Source of the DNA: an uncultured Bacteroidales bacterium
GTDB lineage: Bacteria > Bacteroidota > Bacteroidia > Bacteroidales > FEN-979
Direction of reading: 5' to 3'
Length of the DNA stretch: 64,000 nucleotides
Assembly: GCA_903887775.1 (NCBI GenBank)
Contig: CAISRB010000007.1
Coordinates: forward strand, 124,001-188,000
A program made the translations under genes and the position numbers. The notes under the pieces were generated by a model, which did no database searches, was not told where the DNA came from, and was given only the letters and a program-made list of their open reading frames with translations. Shown in pieces: positions 44,922-54,380 of this stretch (within the stretch, counting starts at the first letter, position 1; each line of letters begins with the position of its first letter).

Positions 44922-47124
44922 AGTCGAAGGCATGTCGTGTACAGCCTGCTCGGCCAGCGTCAACAAAATTCTTTCGGAAGTTGAAGGAGTGGCTTTCGCG
45001 AATGTAAACTTTGCGAACCAAACTGTGCTGGTCGAATTTGATCCTGAGAAAACATCGGTTAAACGCCTGGAGGATGCAGTTTCTGCGATCGGTTATCAGT
45101 TGGTTACCGATAAGGAGTTGATGGCGGATGAGGAATCCCGGGAGGCCGGCCGTTTACGAACTGCAAGAATTAACCTTTTAGCTTCCTTCTCTTTCGCAAT
45201 CCCTGTTTTTATTATTTCAATGTTCATCCCTCAGCTTCCTTACCGCAACTGGATCATGCTGGCCTTATCCTGTCCGGTGATGTTTTGGTTCGGAAGGGAG
45301 TTCTTTGTTTTTGCATGGAAACGAGCCAGGCATTGGACGACCAATATGGATACCCTGGTCGCAATGGGCAGCGGAACTGCATTTCTGTATAGTCTGTATA
45401 ATACATTTTTCCCTTCTGCAACTGCAATGAAAGGGATGGACTCCCATATGTACTATGAGGCAGCCGTTGTGATCATATCCTTTATACTGTTGGGGCGTTA
45501 TCTTGAGGAAAGGGCAAGGGGTAAAACATCATCGGCCATCAGGAAACTGATCAACCTCGGTGTAAAAACCGCCAGGGTGATCAGGAATGGTGAAGAAAAA
45601 GAAGTGCTTATCTCAAAAGTCAGGCCGGGAGATATTGTGGTAATCCGACCTGGAGAAAAGATCCCGGTTGACGGGCATGTTACAGACGGAGAGAGCCTGC
45701 TTGATGAAAGCATGATCACCGGTGAAAGCCTTCCGGTTGCAAAGAGGGTGGGAGACCAGGTGATCGGCGCCACGCTGAACCAGACCGGCAGCCTGCTGAT
45801 GGTTGCAGAGAAAGTGGGGGAGCAGACGGTACTTGCCCAGATCATCAGGCTTGTAGAGGAAGCCCAGGGAAGCAGGGCCCCGGTTCAGAAAACAGTTGAC
45901 CGTATCGCTTCGGTCTTTGTACCTGTTGTTATGCTCATAGCGGTCCTGACATTTCTGGCCTGGCTTTTATTCTTTCCCGGAATGGGCTTTTCTTTTGCTA
46001 TTACAGCAGCAGTAAGCGTTCTGATCATCGCTTGTCCTTGTGCCCTTGGGCTTGCAACACCCACTGCCATCATTGTCGGGCTTGGGAAAGCTGCCTTACA
46101 CGGCATCCTGATTAAGGATGCCCGCAGCCTTGAAGAATTCTGCAAACTTAATCTCATTGTTTTCGATAAAACCGGAACTATTACATCGGGCAAACCCAGC
46201 GTTAGTGAGATCAAATGGGACGAAAGCGGGAATCCCGGCCAGGAAACAATAGCCGGAATTTCAGCAGCTGTCGCTGCCATTGAATCAAGATCGGAGCATC
46301 CTTATGCCCGGGCCCTGACAGAGTTCTGCAATGTACCCGGAAATACCAACGATCTCGTTGAGGGCTTTGAAAGTATCACAGGGAAAGGTGTTTCAGGAAT
46401 TTACAGGCAAAACCAATATCATATAGGCAGCCCGACATATGTAACTGATAAAGGTTGTATCGCAGGAGAAGACCTTGCGGAGTATCATCAGCTACTCCGC
46501 AATCAATCGTTTTCAGTGGTTTATATTGCACGTAATTCAAGGGTTGTGGCAGTTGCGGCGATAAGCGACAGTATCAAACCCGGTTCGGCTGACGCAGTTA
46601 AAGAGCTGAAAAATATGGGCATTGAAGTCCACATGCTTTCGGGCGACAGTGTCGCCATCAGCTCACAAATTGCAGCAAAGGCCGGAATTGACTATTTCAA
46701 AGCCGAAGCCTCACCAGCCGAAAAATCGGAATATATCAGAAACAAGCAAAAATCGGGGAAGAAAGTTGGGATGGTAGGCGACGGTATCAATGATTCCCCG
46801 GCTTTGGCTCTGTCAGATGTGGGGATTGCCATGGGCACAGGGACCGATATTGCAATAGAATCGGCCCGGATAATCGTTCTGAAAGGAGACCTGACAAAAG
46901 TTGTCATGGCTTTGAAAATCAGCAGGCAAACAGTTAAAACCATCAGGCAGAACCTGTTCTGGGCATTTTTCTATAATGTGTTAAGCATTCCTGTCGCAGC
47001 GGGAATACTTTTCCCTTTCACAGGGTTCCTGCTTAACCCTATGATTGCGGGAGCAGCAATGGCCTTCTCGTCGGTCTCGGTGGTTAGTAACAGCCTTCTC
47101 CTTAAAACCAGGAAAATTAATTAA
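44896..47124 (+). CDS. copA: Cu(+)-translocating P1B-type ATPase
   Basis: A 742-residue inner-membrane pump that exports Cu+ (or Ag+). One N-terminal metal-binding HMA domain has [10 protein letters not shown] (Cys about 15 and 18). The actuator TGES loop is in [13 protein letters not shown], the transmembrane site is [11 protein letters not shown], the phosphorylated Asp is in [11 protein letters not shown], the HP motif is SEHPYARAL and the hinge is [16 protein letters not shown]. Late helices carry YNVLSIP and [12 protein letters not shown], the YN and MxxSS ligands that define the Cu+ P1B-1 class. It is translationally coupled to the CHAD gene. No CopZ or CueR is in the window. Confidence 0.95.
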   Translation: MKTIKDVYKVEGMSCTACSASVNKILSEVEGVAFANVNFANQTVLVEFDPEKTSVKRLEDAVSAIGYQLVTDKELMADEESREAGRLRTARINLLASFSFAIPVFIISMFIPQLPYRNWIMLALSCPVMFWFGREFFVFAWKRARHWTTNMDTLVAMGSGTAFLYSLYNTFFPSATAMKGMDSHMYYEAAVVIISFILLGRYLEERARGKTSSAIRKLINLGVKTARVIRNGEEKEVLISKVRPGDIVVIRPGEKIPVDGHVTDGESLLDESMITGESLPVAKRVGDQVIGATLNQTGSLLMVAEKVGEQTVLAQIIRLVEEAQGSRAPVQKTVDRIASVFVPVVMLIAVLTFLAWLLFFPGMGFSFAITAAVSVLIIACPCALGLATPTAIIVGLGKAALHGILIKDARSLEEFCKLNLIVFDKTGTITSGKPSVSEIKWDESGNPGQETIAGISAAVAAIESRSEHPYARALTEFCNVPGNTNDLVEGFESITGKGVSGIYRQNQYHIGSPTYVTDKGCIAGEDLAEYHQLLRNQSFSVVYIARNSRVVAVAAISDSIKPGSADAVKELKNMGIEVHMLSGDSVAISSQIAAKAGIDYFKAEASPAEKSEYIRNKQKSGKKVGMVGDGINDSPALALSDVGIAMGTGTDIAIESARIIVLKGDLTKVVMALKISRQTVKTIRQNLFWAFFYNVLSIPVAAGILFPFTGFLLNPMIAGAAMAFSSVSVVSNSLLLKTRKIN

Positions 47125-47142
47125 GCTTTGACCGGTTTTTCT

Positions 47143-47150
47143 TACTTTTG
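47143..47150 (+). promoter_or_regulatory. Candidate -7 box for the TPR-PAS histidine kinase
   Basis: TACTTTTG matches TAnnTTTG and lies 24 bp upstream of the ATG at 47175. A TTTG at 47127-47130 is too close (12 bp) for a normal -33 box. Confidence 0.35.
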
Positions 47151-47174
47151 AATTGTTTAGCATGGTATTCAGTG

Positions 47175-49529
47175 ATGGGGTATAAACACAGGCATTCTTT
47201 TATTATTCTTTTACTGACTGCATTGTATTTGCCAACCTCTCTTCCTGCACAGAATAACCGCAAGATCACGGTCGGGGAAAGGGAAAGCGAAATCCGCAGT
47301 ATCGATAAAATGATCATATCCTTACAGGCCGATACCATAAGCCCTGAGGAAAATTTTACTGTTTTCTGCAAAATCCTGAAACGTTCCATTGAGATTTCCT
47401 ATGTAAAAGGGAAAGCCGAATCCTACCACAACATTGGACATTATTTTATGAAAAAAAGGAAATATGCCCAGGCAGTCCGTTTTTTTCTTTCGTCCTTACA
47501 ACTTTTCACGATACTGAAGGATACCTCCGCGATGATGACAGCTGACCTTTCTATGTTTTCAGTCGAGATGTACCTTAAGGATTACGAAAATGCACTTTCT
47601 AACTGCAAGCACGGACTCGAAATGGCACGGCAGACAAAGGATCGAGTCAGGACCGGCATTTTTTTTGAAAGCATGGCAGATGTATTTTATGCCCAGCAGG
47701 ATACTTCAAAATCTCTTTACTATTATATGGAATCCCTGAAATATTTTAATGTAGACAGGGACCAGAAAAACATCCTGGGGGTTTATAGTTCGATAGGATT
47801 GATATATCTTGACCAGAAAAGATATGCCGAAGTAATCAGGATGTATGATACACTTGTAACACTTGCTGATTCCATTGAACCTTCAATTGCCGGAGCAATG
47901 TATACACGGATGGCCCACGTTTACGATATGCAGCAGAATTTATTGAAGGCAATATATTATAACAGGAAAGCTCTTGTGATAAGGAGGAAGGCAAAATTCC
48001 CCGATGCTGAAAACAGTTCACTGATCAACCTGGCAGGTGACTTTTTCAAAATGAACCGCCCCGATTCAGGATGGCATTATATGGACATCGGCCTGGCCGA
48101 AGCCAAAAGAAATAACCGGATGTTTTATCTGAAAAACGCATACAATGTACTGTATAATTATTACCTGAAGAAAGGGGACATCAGGAAAGCCCTCGATAAT
48201 TTCAAATTGATGGTTGCAATGAACGACAGTTGCCTGAACGAAAGGCTCACCGCCGACGTCAATGTTATCCGGACCGGGCAAAGCTTACTTGGGTTAAAGC
48301 AAGGCATTAAACTTCTTGAAAACCAGAATGTGCTCCAGAGATCCCTGATCAGGAACCAGAAGATCTTCAAATTCTTCCTGATCGCAATAATGCTTGCGGT
48401 TTTAATAGCGGTCCTGATCATTATGAGAATTAACATCCGCCACCGCAAGTCAAAAAGAAATATTCAGACCCTGAACATCAAATTACAGCATGAAGCGACT
48501 GAAAGAAAACTGATTCGGAAAAAAACGCTGGAAAAGGAAGACCATTACAGGTTCATTGCCGAGCATTCGCTTGACCTGATCACCCGGATTGATAAGAACT
48601 ATAATTTTACCTATGCCTCGCCTGCTGCAAATGATATTTTTGGTTTTTCCCCCGAGGAGCTGTTATCTGTAAATTTATTTGATCTGGTTATTCCCGGATA
48701 TGCAGATTTTCTTAAGAAACAGCTTGCAGATGTTGTTGCATCGCGCCGGCCACATTCTATTTCTTTCCTTGCCAGGAGACACGGAAATGAACCTATCTGG
48801 GTTGAAAGTACCATTAATCCCGTGTTTAACGCCAAAACCGGGGACTTCAGGGAATTTGTTTCAGTCACAAGAAATATTCAGGGACTTAAAAAGAGAGAAA
48901 TGGGAATCGTTGAAGGTACCAAACAGAAAGAAAATCTCCTGAGAGAGATCCATCACAGGGTTAAAAACAATTTTGCTATTCTGGTCAGCCTGATCAATAT
49001 GCAGAAAACGCAAAGTCAGAATGAAGAGGTTAAGCAATCCCTTACCAATTTGCAGTTAAGGATCAGGACGATGGCTTTGGTCCATGAAATGTTGTATCGC
49101 TCTGACAGTTTTGAAAAAATATCCTTTCCTGATTATATCAGGTCTGTCGCCTCTGTAGTTTCATCGACCTATGGAAAGATGAATGTTAACCTGGACTTTC
49201 AGTTAGATCCGGTTATAATAAATATTGAAACTGCAATCCCACTGGGCCTGATGCTTAATGAGATTCTAAGCAATGCATACAGGCATGCGTTTACCGACAA
49301 TTCAGCAGGGACGATCAGAATTTCCTTTACAAAAGACAAAGCCCCGAAATATTATGCCCTGACCATTTCAGATTCAGGGATAGGGCTTCCCGAAGGGTTT
49401 TCAATGGAAGGCAACAAAACCATGGGATTACAGATCGTTGATATTCTTGTAAAGCAGATTGAAGCCCGCCTTTATATTGCTCAGGAGAATGGAACCTCAT
49501 TCACAATCATCTTCCCGATAGAAGCCTGA
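47175..49529 (+). CDS. TPR-PAS histidine kinase of the HisKA_2 (LHK-like) family
   Basis: A 784-residue sensor from the ATG at 47175 (an upstream TTG at 47148 lies on the promoter box). Signal peptide or TM FIILLLTALYLPTSLPAQ; a periplasmic region of about 360 residues with TPR-like helical repeats (SYHNIGHYFMKKRKYAQAV, GVYSSIGLIYLDQKRYAEVI); one TM helix (IFKFFLIAIMLAVLIAVLII); coiled coil; PAS domain (YRFIAEHSLDLITRIDKNYN to IQGLKK); then HisKA_2 with EIHHRVKNNFAILVSLINMQ (phospho-His about 593) and an HATPase with N-box LNEILSNAYRHAF and G-box ISDSGIGLPEGF. It has no receiver, so its response regulator is elsewhere. It follows copA by 50 bp; a link to copper is not shown. Confidence 0.88.
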   Translation: MGYKHRHSFIILLLTALYLPTSLPAQNNRKITVGERESEIRSIDKMIISLQADTISPEENFTVFCKILKRSIEISYVKGKAESYHNIGHYFMKKRKYAQAVRFFLSSLQLFTILKDTSAMMTADLSMFSVEMYLKDYENALSNCKHGLEMARQTKDRVRTGIFFESMADVFYAQQDTSKSLYYYMESLKYFNVDRDQKNILGVYSSIGLIYLDQKRYAEVIRMYDTLVTLADSIEPSIAGAMYTRMAHVYDMQQNLLKAIYYNRKALVIRRKAKFPDAENSSLINLAGDFFKMNRPDSGWHYMDIGLAEAKRNNRMFYLKNAYNVLYNYYLKKGDIRKALDNFKLMVAMNDSCLNERLTADVNVIRTGQSLLGLKQGIKLLENQNVLQRSLIRNQKIFKFFLIAIMLAVLIAVLIIMRINIRHRKSKRNIQTLNIKLQHEATERKLIRKKTLEKEDHYRFIAEHSLDLITRIDKNYNFTYASPAANDIFGFSPEELLSVNLFDLVIPGYADFLKKQLADVVASRRPHSISFLARRHGNEPIWVESTINPVFNAKTGDFREFVSVTRNIQGLKKREMGIVEGTKQKENLLREIHHRVKNNFAILVSLINMQKTQSQNEEVKQSLTNLQLRIRTMALVHEMLYRSDSFEKISFPDYIRSVASVVSSTYGKMNVNLDFQLDPVIINIETAIPLGLMLNEILSNAYRHAFTDNSAGTIRISFTKDKAPKYYALTISDSGIGLPEGFSMEGNKTMGLQIVDILVKQIEARLYIAQENGTSFTIIFPIEA

Positions 49530-49585
49530 TCCACTTGTATTTCCTTTACTGAAACCAACGTTTTTGCCCGATTTCAGGCAATCTG

Positions 49586-49652
49586 TTAACAATTATTTAA
49601 CCTTAACGTAATATTGGGTTAACATGAGCGGTTTGCCCAAATTCTAATTTTG
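49586..49652 (+). promoter_or_regulatory. Candidate Pho box and -7 box upstream of the phosphate uptake operon
   Basis: TTAAC occurs at 49586, 49597 and 49619, i.e. at offsets 0, 11 and 33 bp, exactly on an 11-bp helical repeat; a fourth copy at 49603 is out of phase. PhoB/PhoP sites in other bacteria are 11-bp-phased direct repeats, and the B. subtilis PhoP half-site is TTAACA-like. Downstream, TAATTTTG at 49645-49652 matches the -7 consensus, giving a leader of about 12 nt to the ATG at 49671. The location before a porin-pst-phoU operon makes phosphate control likely, but it is an inference by eye. Confidence 0.5.
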
Positions 49653-49670
49653 CCGGAAACAAAAAAAACC

Positions 49671-51212
49671 ATGTTTATGAAGAAATTTGCACGATTTTTA
49701 CTGATGAGCGGCCTTGTGCTTCCACTGCTGTTCATTTCAGTTACCTTAAAAGCACAGATGCCGGTCCAGAACCAACTGGATACAGTGAAACAAAAGGTTT
49801 CAACAATTAATGATAAAGTTGCAGGCGTAGAGGAAAGACTGGCTACGGCAGAAAGCGATCTGGCAAAACTTACGAAGATCAAACTTTCGGGTTATATCCA
49901 GGCACAATGGGTTAATTATGAAGCGTCGAGCGTCTATCCCAATAATTATTTTATGGTACGCAGGGCAAGAATAAAGTTCACTTATGAACCACTTGACGGT
50001 ATCGTTTTCGTTTTGCAGCCCGACTTCCAGCCGGGTAACATCACCATTAAAGATGCTTACGTTCAGGCAAACGATCCCTGGTTGAAAATGTTCTCCTTAT
50101 GGGTTGGTAAGTTCAATCGTCCGAATTATGAAGTTGAATACTCTTCCAGTAACCGCGAGGTGGCCGAACGTTCAAGAGTGATCAGGGCCATTTATCCTGA
50201 TGAACGCGCCATCGGTGCAAAACTTGAAATTCATCCGCCCAAACTTCCGCTTAAATTCCAGCTTGCTGTTTTTAACGGAAACGATGGTATTGCAACCGTA
50301 AATGCCGACGGCACGACCACGATCCTGCAGAATACCGATTATGATAATTACAAGGATCTCATGGCCCGCCTTACCTATACTTTCAAACTTGGAAATTTTG
50401 GCGGACTTACCATTGGGGCCCATGGTTATTATGGCGCTATCAAGGCTAACAGTGTCAATGTTCTGAATTCAGATTACACCTATAACAAAACCCTCGACAA
50501 CGTCGGAAAATCAGTTCCGAAGCAGTGGTGGGGTGCTGAAGCACAGCTTTCGATGGATATCCTCGGCGGCCTTATTATCAAAGGAGAATATATCAGGGGT
50601 ATTAATTCTTCTCCCGGTGCAACATTTACCGGTTCAGCAGTTGCAAGTTCAACATTACTTAAAAGCGATACTCTCTGGCTGACTACAACTACAACCAAAA
50701 CTTCCACCAGCAACCCTGCAATCAGTAAAAGTTTCAGCGGCTGGTATGTTTACCTCATCAAAAATATCGGAAAACGCAACCAGGTCTCTGTAAGATACGA
50801 TTGGTACAACCCGAACACCAAACTCAGCGCCGACCAGATCGGAACGGCCAAGTATGATGGTTCAAAGACAACCAATGATCCGAACCCGGTTAGAACTTTT
50901 GCCGGTACTGATCCGACAATTGCTACAGTGACAAAAATAAACAATGTTACGACAAGTAAACTGACCAGCGGAACCTCTGACATTCCTTATGGTACCTGGA
51001 CACTTGCATACAGCTATTATTTCACCGATAACATCAAATTCATGATTGATTATGACATCGTACTGAATAAAAAAGTTGGCGTTGTTGATCCTAAAACAAA
51101 TGCAGGCAATGTAACTTCAAGCTATACTGTAAATAATGTAACCAGCACCTATGATTACAGTAACCTGATCCATCAGAATGTGCTTACTCTGAGATTGCAG
51201 GTGAAATTTTAA
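49671..51212 (+). CDS. Phosphate-selective porin O/P-like outer-membrane protein
   Basis: A 513-residue outer-membrane channel from the ATG at 49671 (a TTG at 49650 lies in the promoter box). Signal peptide LLMSGLVLPLLFISVTLKAQ. Residues about 30-70 are a heptad coiled coil (VKQKVSTINDKVAGVEERLA), as in trimeric OprO/OprP porins. The barrel follows: IKLSGYIQAQWVNYEAS, FMVRRARIKFTYEP, FVLQPDFQPGNITIKDAYVQ, then KMFSLWVGKFNRPNYEVEY, all typical of the Porin_O_P family, and it ends in F. It starts the pst operon, so phosphate uptake across the outer membrane is the probable function. Confidence 0.85.
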   Translation: MFMKKFARFLLMSGLVLPLLFISVTLKAQMPVQNQLDTVKQKVSTINDKVAGVEERLATAESDLAKLTKIKLSGYIQAQWVNYEASSVYPNNYFMVRRARIKFTYEPLDGIVFVLQPDFQPGNITIKDAYVQANDPWLKMFSLWVGKFNRPNYEVEYSSSNREVAERSRVIRAIYPDERAIGAKLEIHPPKLPLKFQLAVFNGNDGIATVNADGTTTILQNTDYDNYKDLMARLTYTFKLGNFGGLTIGAHGYYGAIKANSVNVLNSDYTYNKTLDNVGKSVPKQWWGAEAQLSMDILGGLIIKGEYIRGINSSPGATFTGSAVASSTLLKSDTLWLTTTTTKTSTSNPAISKSFSGWYVYLIKNIGKRNQVSVRYDWYNPNTKLSADQIGTAKYDGSKTTNDPNPVRTFAGTDPTIATVTKINNVTTSKLTSGTSDIPYGTWTLAYSYYFTDNIKFMIDYDIVLNKKVGVVDPKTNAGNVTSSYTVNNVTSTYDYSNLIHQNVLTLRLQVKF

Positions 51213-51223
51213 ATAGCGAGGTA

Positions 51224-51343
51224 GCGAAAAGCGAAAAGCGAAAAGCGAAAAGCGAAATAGCAAAAAGCGAAAAGCGAAAAGCGAAAAGCGAAAAGCGAAA
51301 AGCGAAAAGCGAAAAGCGAAAAGCGAAAAGCGAAAAGCGAAAA
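51224..51343. repeat. Heptanucleotide tandem repeat (GCGAAAA)n
   Basis: Four perfect GCGAAAA copies (51224-51251), a degenerate stretch (51252-51266) and eleven more perfect copies (51267-51343) fill most of the 171-bp gap between the porin stop and the pstS start. The unit is 7 bp, so a change in copy number would not preserve any reading frame, but the tract is intergenic. The same unit occurs three times at 15613-15633. It may alter spacing or mRNA structure before pstS. It is not a CRISPR array. Confidence 0.95.
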
Positions 51344-51383
51344 GCGACAGAACAGATAAAGATAAAAAAATAAAATAAAGTAT

Positions 51384-52223
51384 ATGAAAAATTCAAAAAA
51401 ATTAGTCTTGATGGCAAGCCTTGTCCTGGTGGCAGTAATCGGCTTCGCATTCATGCCGGCTCCTAAAAAGATCACGGTCAAAGGTTCAGACACCATGGTA
51501 ATCCTTGCACAGAAATGGGCAGAGATCTACATGAAATCAAACTCCGATGTTATTGTTCAGGTCACGGGTGGTGGATCGGGAACAGGTATTTCAGCTTTGA
51601 TCAACGGTTCAACCGATATCTGCAATTCCAGCCGTCCACTGAAGTCCTCCGAAATGGATAAACTTAAGGAACGTTATGGTTCGCTTGGCGTTGAAATCCC
51701 ATGTGCGAAAGACGGTATTACTATCTTTCTGAATGAAGGCAATCCTGTTACCGAGCTTTCAATCAAGCAACTGGGTGATGTTTTCAGCGGAAAGATCCGT
51801 AACTGGAAAGACATAGGTGGAGTTGATGCTGAGATCAAATTATACGGTCGTGAAAACAGTTCGGGTACCTATGTGTTCTTCCAGGAGAAAGTTGTAAAAG
51901 GTGATTATTCACCGAGTTGCCAGACTTTACCAGGAACAGCAGCTGTTGTGAATGCTGTGAGCAAGGATAAATACGGAATCGGATATGGTGGTGCAGCATA
52001 TGCCACCGGTGTAAAGCATTGCAAAGTAAAGAAGGACGATAAAAGTCAGGCTTTCCTCGCAACAGCCGAAACCATTGCAAAAGGCGAATATCCTATCACC
52101 CGTTATCTCTATATGTATATGAGGAACAGGCCAACAGGGGATATTAAAAAGTATGTTGACTGGATCCTCAGCGCTGATGGCCAGAAAGTTGTCAATGAAA
52201 TTGGTTATTTTCCCGTTAAGTAA
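51384..52223 (+). CDS. pstS: Phosphate ABC transporter substrate-binding protein
   Basis: A 279-residue exported phosphate-binding protein. The N-terminal segment SLVLVAVIGFAFMPAPKK is a signal anchor or signal peptide with no Cys, so it is not a lipoprotein. The mature protein starts with ITVKGSDTMVILAQKWAEIY. The phosphate-contact loops VTGGGSGTGISALINGSTDI and GRENSSGTYVFFQEKVV match PstS. It ends VVNEIGYFPVK, the usual PstS_2 tail. It is preceded by the heptamer tract and followed by pstC. Confidence 0.95.
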   Translation: MKNSKKLVLMASLVLVAVIGFAFMPAPKKITVKGSDTMVILAQKWAEIYMKSNSDVIVQVTGGGSGTGISALINGSTDICNSSRPLKSSEMDKLKERYGSLGVEIPCAKDGITIFLNEGNPVTELSIKQLGDVFSGKIRNWKDIGGVDAEIKLYGRENSSGTYVFFQEKVVKGDYSPSCQTLPGTAAVVNAVSKDKYGIGYGGAAYATGVKHCKVKKDDKSQAFLATAETIAKGEYPITRYLYMYMRNRPTGDIKKYVDWILSADGQKVVNEIGYFPVK

Positions 52224-52301
52224 TAACTTTGTTAGTAAATGTGTGTTGAGTGATTGGCAACATTTGAAAAAATGTTGCCTTTTACTTTTAAAAGAACATC
52301 A

Positions 52302-53471
52302 ATGAATTCCGATCAGTTGAAAACCGCATACACCTTTACCGCTGAATCTCTCAGGAAAAAATTCAGGTTTTCGGAATTTTTTGCCGAAAAGCTGATCACT
52401 TCAGTCGCATTTCTGTCCATAGCCTTTATCATTCTCATTTTCTTTTTCGTTTTCCGCGAGAGTTTACCGGCGTTTAAGGGTAAACCAAAGGCCAGGATTG
52501 AAAATACGGTTTCATCCGGCAACAAGCCTGAAAGTTATGGAAGTTCTGAGCCAGCAGCAGCTGAGAAAAAGCCTGAATCATATGGGGGTACGGAAGCCCC
52601 CGCAGGAGAAAAGAAACCTGAATCATATGGCGTTGAAAAAGACACTTCTGTTTCGGCCGATGAGGTGAGCCCGGATTCAGGCTTACGGCCTTCCGAGAAA
52701 GCCGAAAACGAAGGTTCTCTGGGAAGTTTATTCGGCTTTGAATGGTTTCCGGTTTCCGAGAATCCCAGGTATGGCCTTATACCATTATTTATCGGCACCT
52801 TTAAAGTTACATTGATAGCCATTCTTTTCGCTGCACCAATAGCAATTCTTGCCGCATTGTTTTCTTCTTCCTTTGCCGCGCCATGGCTTAGGGAATGGAT
52901 CAAGCCTGCAATAGAATTACTCGCCGGTTTTCCCTCGGTCGTGATAGGCTTTTTTGCCCTGATGGTAATGGCTACTTTTTTACAAAATCTTTTTGGGTAT
53001 GAAACGCGGCTGAACTCTTTCGTGGGAGGTCTTGCCATGGCACTGGCAGCTATTCCAATAATATTTACAATTACTGAAGATGCCCTTACAGCTATACCTG
53101 CGACCTATAAAGAAGCAAGTCTTGCATTAGGAGCCTCAAAATGGCAGACTGCGGTTTTTGTTACCCTGCCGGCAGCCACTCCGGGTATTTTCGCAGCGGT
53201 CCTTTTGGGTATGGGCCGTGTTTTCGGAGAAACCATGATCGCTTTGATGGCTACCGGCAATGCCGCTCTGAGCGGACTGAATCCTTTTGAATCGGTACGA
53301 ACCCTTGCCGCGACAATCGGAGCTGAAATGGCAGAGGTTGTATTCGGGGATATGCATTACGGAATCCTGTTCCTTATAGGATCATTGCTTTTTGTCTTTA
53401 ACTTTTCAATCAATGCGATTGCAGAGTTTTATGTTAAGGGCAAGTTGGTCAAAAAAATCCAGGGGAGGTAG
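52302..53471 (+). CDS. pstC: Phosphate ABC transporter permease with a repeat-containing inserted loop
   Basis: About 389 residues from the ATG at 52302; ATG 52272 and TTG 52254 are alternatives in the same frame. The permease core has about six TM helices and the family motifs GFPSVVIGFFALMVM, AIPIIFTITEDALTAIP and the EAA loop KEASLALGASKWQTAVFVTL. Between the first helix (ending FVFRESLPAFKG) and the second lies an extra loop of about 80 residues, rich in Glu, Pro, Ser and Lys. It contains three 15-residue (45-bp) tandem repeats starting KPESYG at 52524, 52569 and 52614. By the usual topology this loop is periplasmic, where PstS docks. The insert is unusual for PstC. Confidence 0.93.
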   Translation: MNSDQLKTAYTFTAESLRKKFRFSEFFAEKLITSVAFLSIAFIILIFFFVFRESLPAFKGKPKARIENTVSSGNKPESYGSSEPAAAEKKPESYGGTEAPAGEKKPESYGVEKDTSVSADEVSPDSGLRPSEKAENEGSLGSLFGFEWFPVSENPRYGLIPLFIGTFKVTLIAILFAAPIAILAALFSSSFAAPWLREWIKPAIELLAGFPSVVIGFFALMVMATFLQNLFGYETRLNSFVGGLAMALAAIPIIFTITEDALTAIPATYKEASLALGASKWQTAVFVTLPAATPGIFAAVLLGMGRVFGETMIALMATGNAALSGLNPFESVRTLAATIGAEMAEVVFGDMHYGILFLIGSLLFVFNFSINAIAEFYVKGKLVKKIQGR

Positions 53472-53472
53472 T

Positions 53473-54372
53473 ATGAGGCTGAAAAATAAGATCATAGGTG
53501 GTGCTATTACTTCTGCTTCAGCCCTTTCTGTTGTCCTGATCCTTGCAATAATAGTTATCATTCTTGTTGTAACTATCATTGGCGGCAAGGATAAAATCAG
53601 TTGGGAGTTCCTGACATCCTTTCCTAAGGACGGAATGATGGAAGGGGGAGTCTTCCCGGCAATTTACGGAACCGCCCTGCTGGTTATTATTATGTCTATT
53701 GCCGCTGTCCCTTTTGGTGCAATTACAGCAATCTACCTTTCCGAATATGCCCATGAGAAATCCTGGCTGGCCCAAACCATCAGGTTTGCTGTAAGGACAC
53801 TGGCTACTGTCCCTTCCATTATTTTTGGTTTGTTCGGCCTCGGGTTTTTCGTACAATTTGTCGGTACCGGAATGGATAAATGGTTCCTGGGAGGACAACT
53901 AAAATGGGCCCAGCCAAACCTTCTTTGGGCCAGTCTTACAATGGCCCTGCTTACACTTCCTGTTGTTATTGTTTCGGTGGAAGAGGCGATCCGCACCGTC
54001 CCAAGGGAACTGAGGGAAGCAAGCCTGGCCCTGGGAGCCACGAAATGGCAAACTATCTGGAAAGTAGTCATTCCCGGATCCATCTCAGGTATTATGACTG
54101 GCACAATTCTCGCAGTCAGCAGAGGTGCGGGTGAAGTTGCCCCGATACTTTTTACCGGTGCGGCATATTCCCTCGCAACACTTCCGACTTCTGTATCGGA
54201 TCAGTTTATGAACCTGGGCTACCATATTTATGTAATGTCAACGCAATCATCCAATGTGGATAAAACACTGCCAATTCAGTTTGCAACAACTCTTGTCCTC
54301 TTAATGCTCACTTTTTCGCTTAATCTCACCGCTGTCCTCATCAGGTCAAGTCTTAGGCGGAGAGTGAAATGA
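53473..54372 (+). CDS. pstA: Phosphate ABC transporter permease
   Basis: A 299-residue inner-membrane permease. The frame is open further upstream, inside pstC, but the ATG at 53473 follows a strong ribosome site (AGGGGAGG) one base after the pstC stop and gives a normal basic N terminus (MRLKNKIIGGAI). Six TM helices are visible. Motifs are VRTLATVPSIIFGLFGLGFF, EEAIRTVPRELREASLALGA and the EAA loop LGATKWQTIWKVVIPGSISG. It should pair with PstC and PstB. Confidence 0.96.
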   Translation: MRLKNKIIGGAITSASALSVVLILAIIVIILVVTIIGGKDKISWEFLTSFPKDGMMEGGVFPAIYGTALLVIIMSIAAVPFGAITAIYLSEYAHEKSWLAQTIRFAVRTLATVPSIIFGLFGLGFFVQFVGTGMDKWFLGGQLKWAQPNLLWASLTMALLTLPVVIVSVEEAIRTVPRELREASLALGATKWQTIWKVVIPGSISGIMTGTILAVSRGAGEVAPILFTGAAYSLATLPTSVSDQFMNLGYHIYVMSTQSSNVDKTLPIQFATTLVLLMLTFSLNLTAVLIRSSLRRRVK

Positions 54373-54380
54373 ATTAAATT

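Noticed and set aside
51224-51343. Possible CRISPR array
   Set aside because: The unit is 7 bp with no spacers and no cas genes nearby; it is a simple tandem repeat.
51184-51496. Two minus-strand open frames encoding FRFSLFA repeats
   Set aside because: They are a translation of the (GCGAAAA)n tract read backwards, with no start context or conserved domain; the open frames result from the repeat lacking stop codons.
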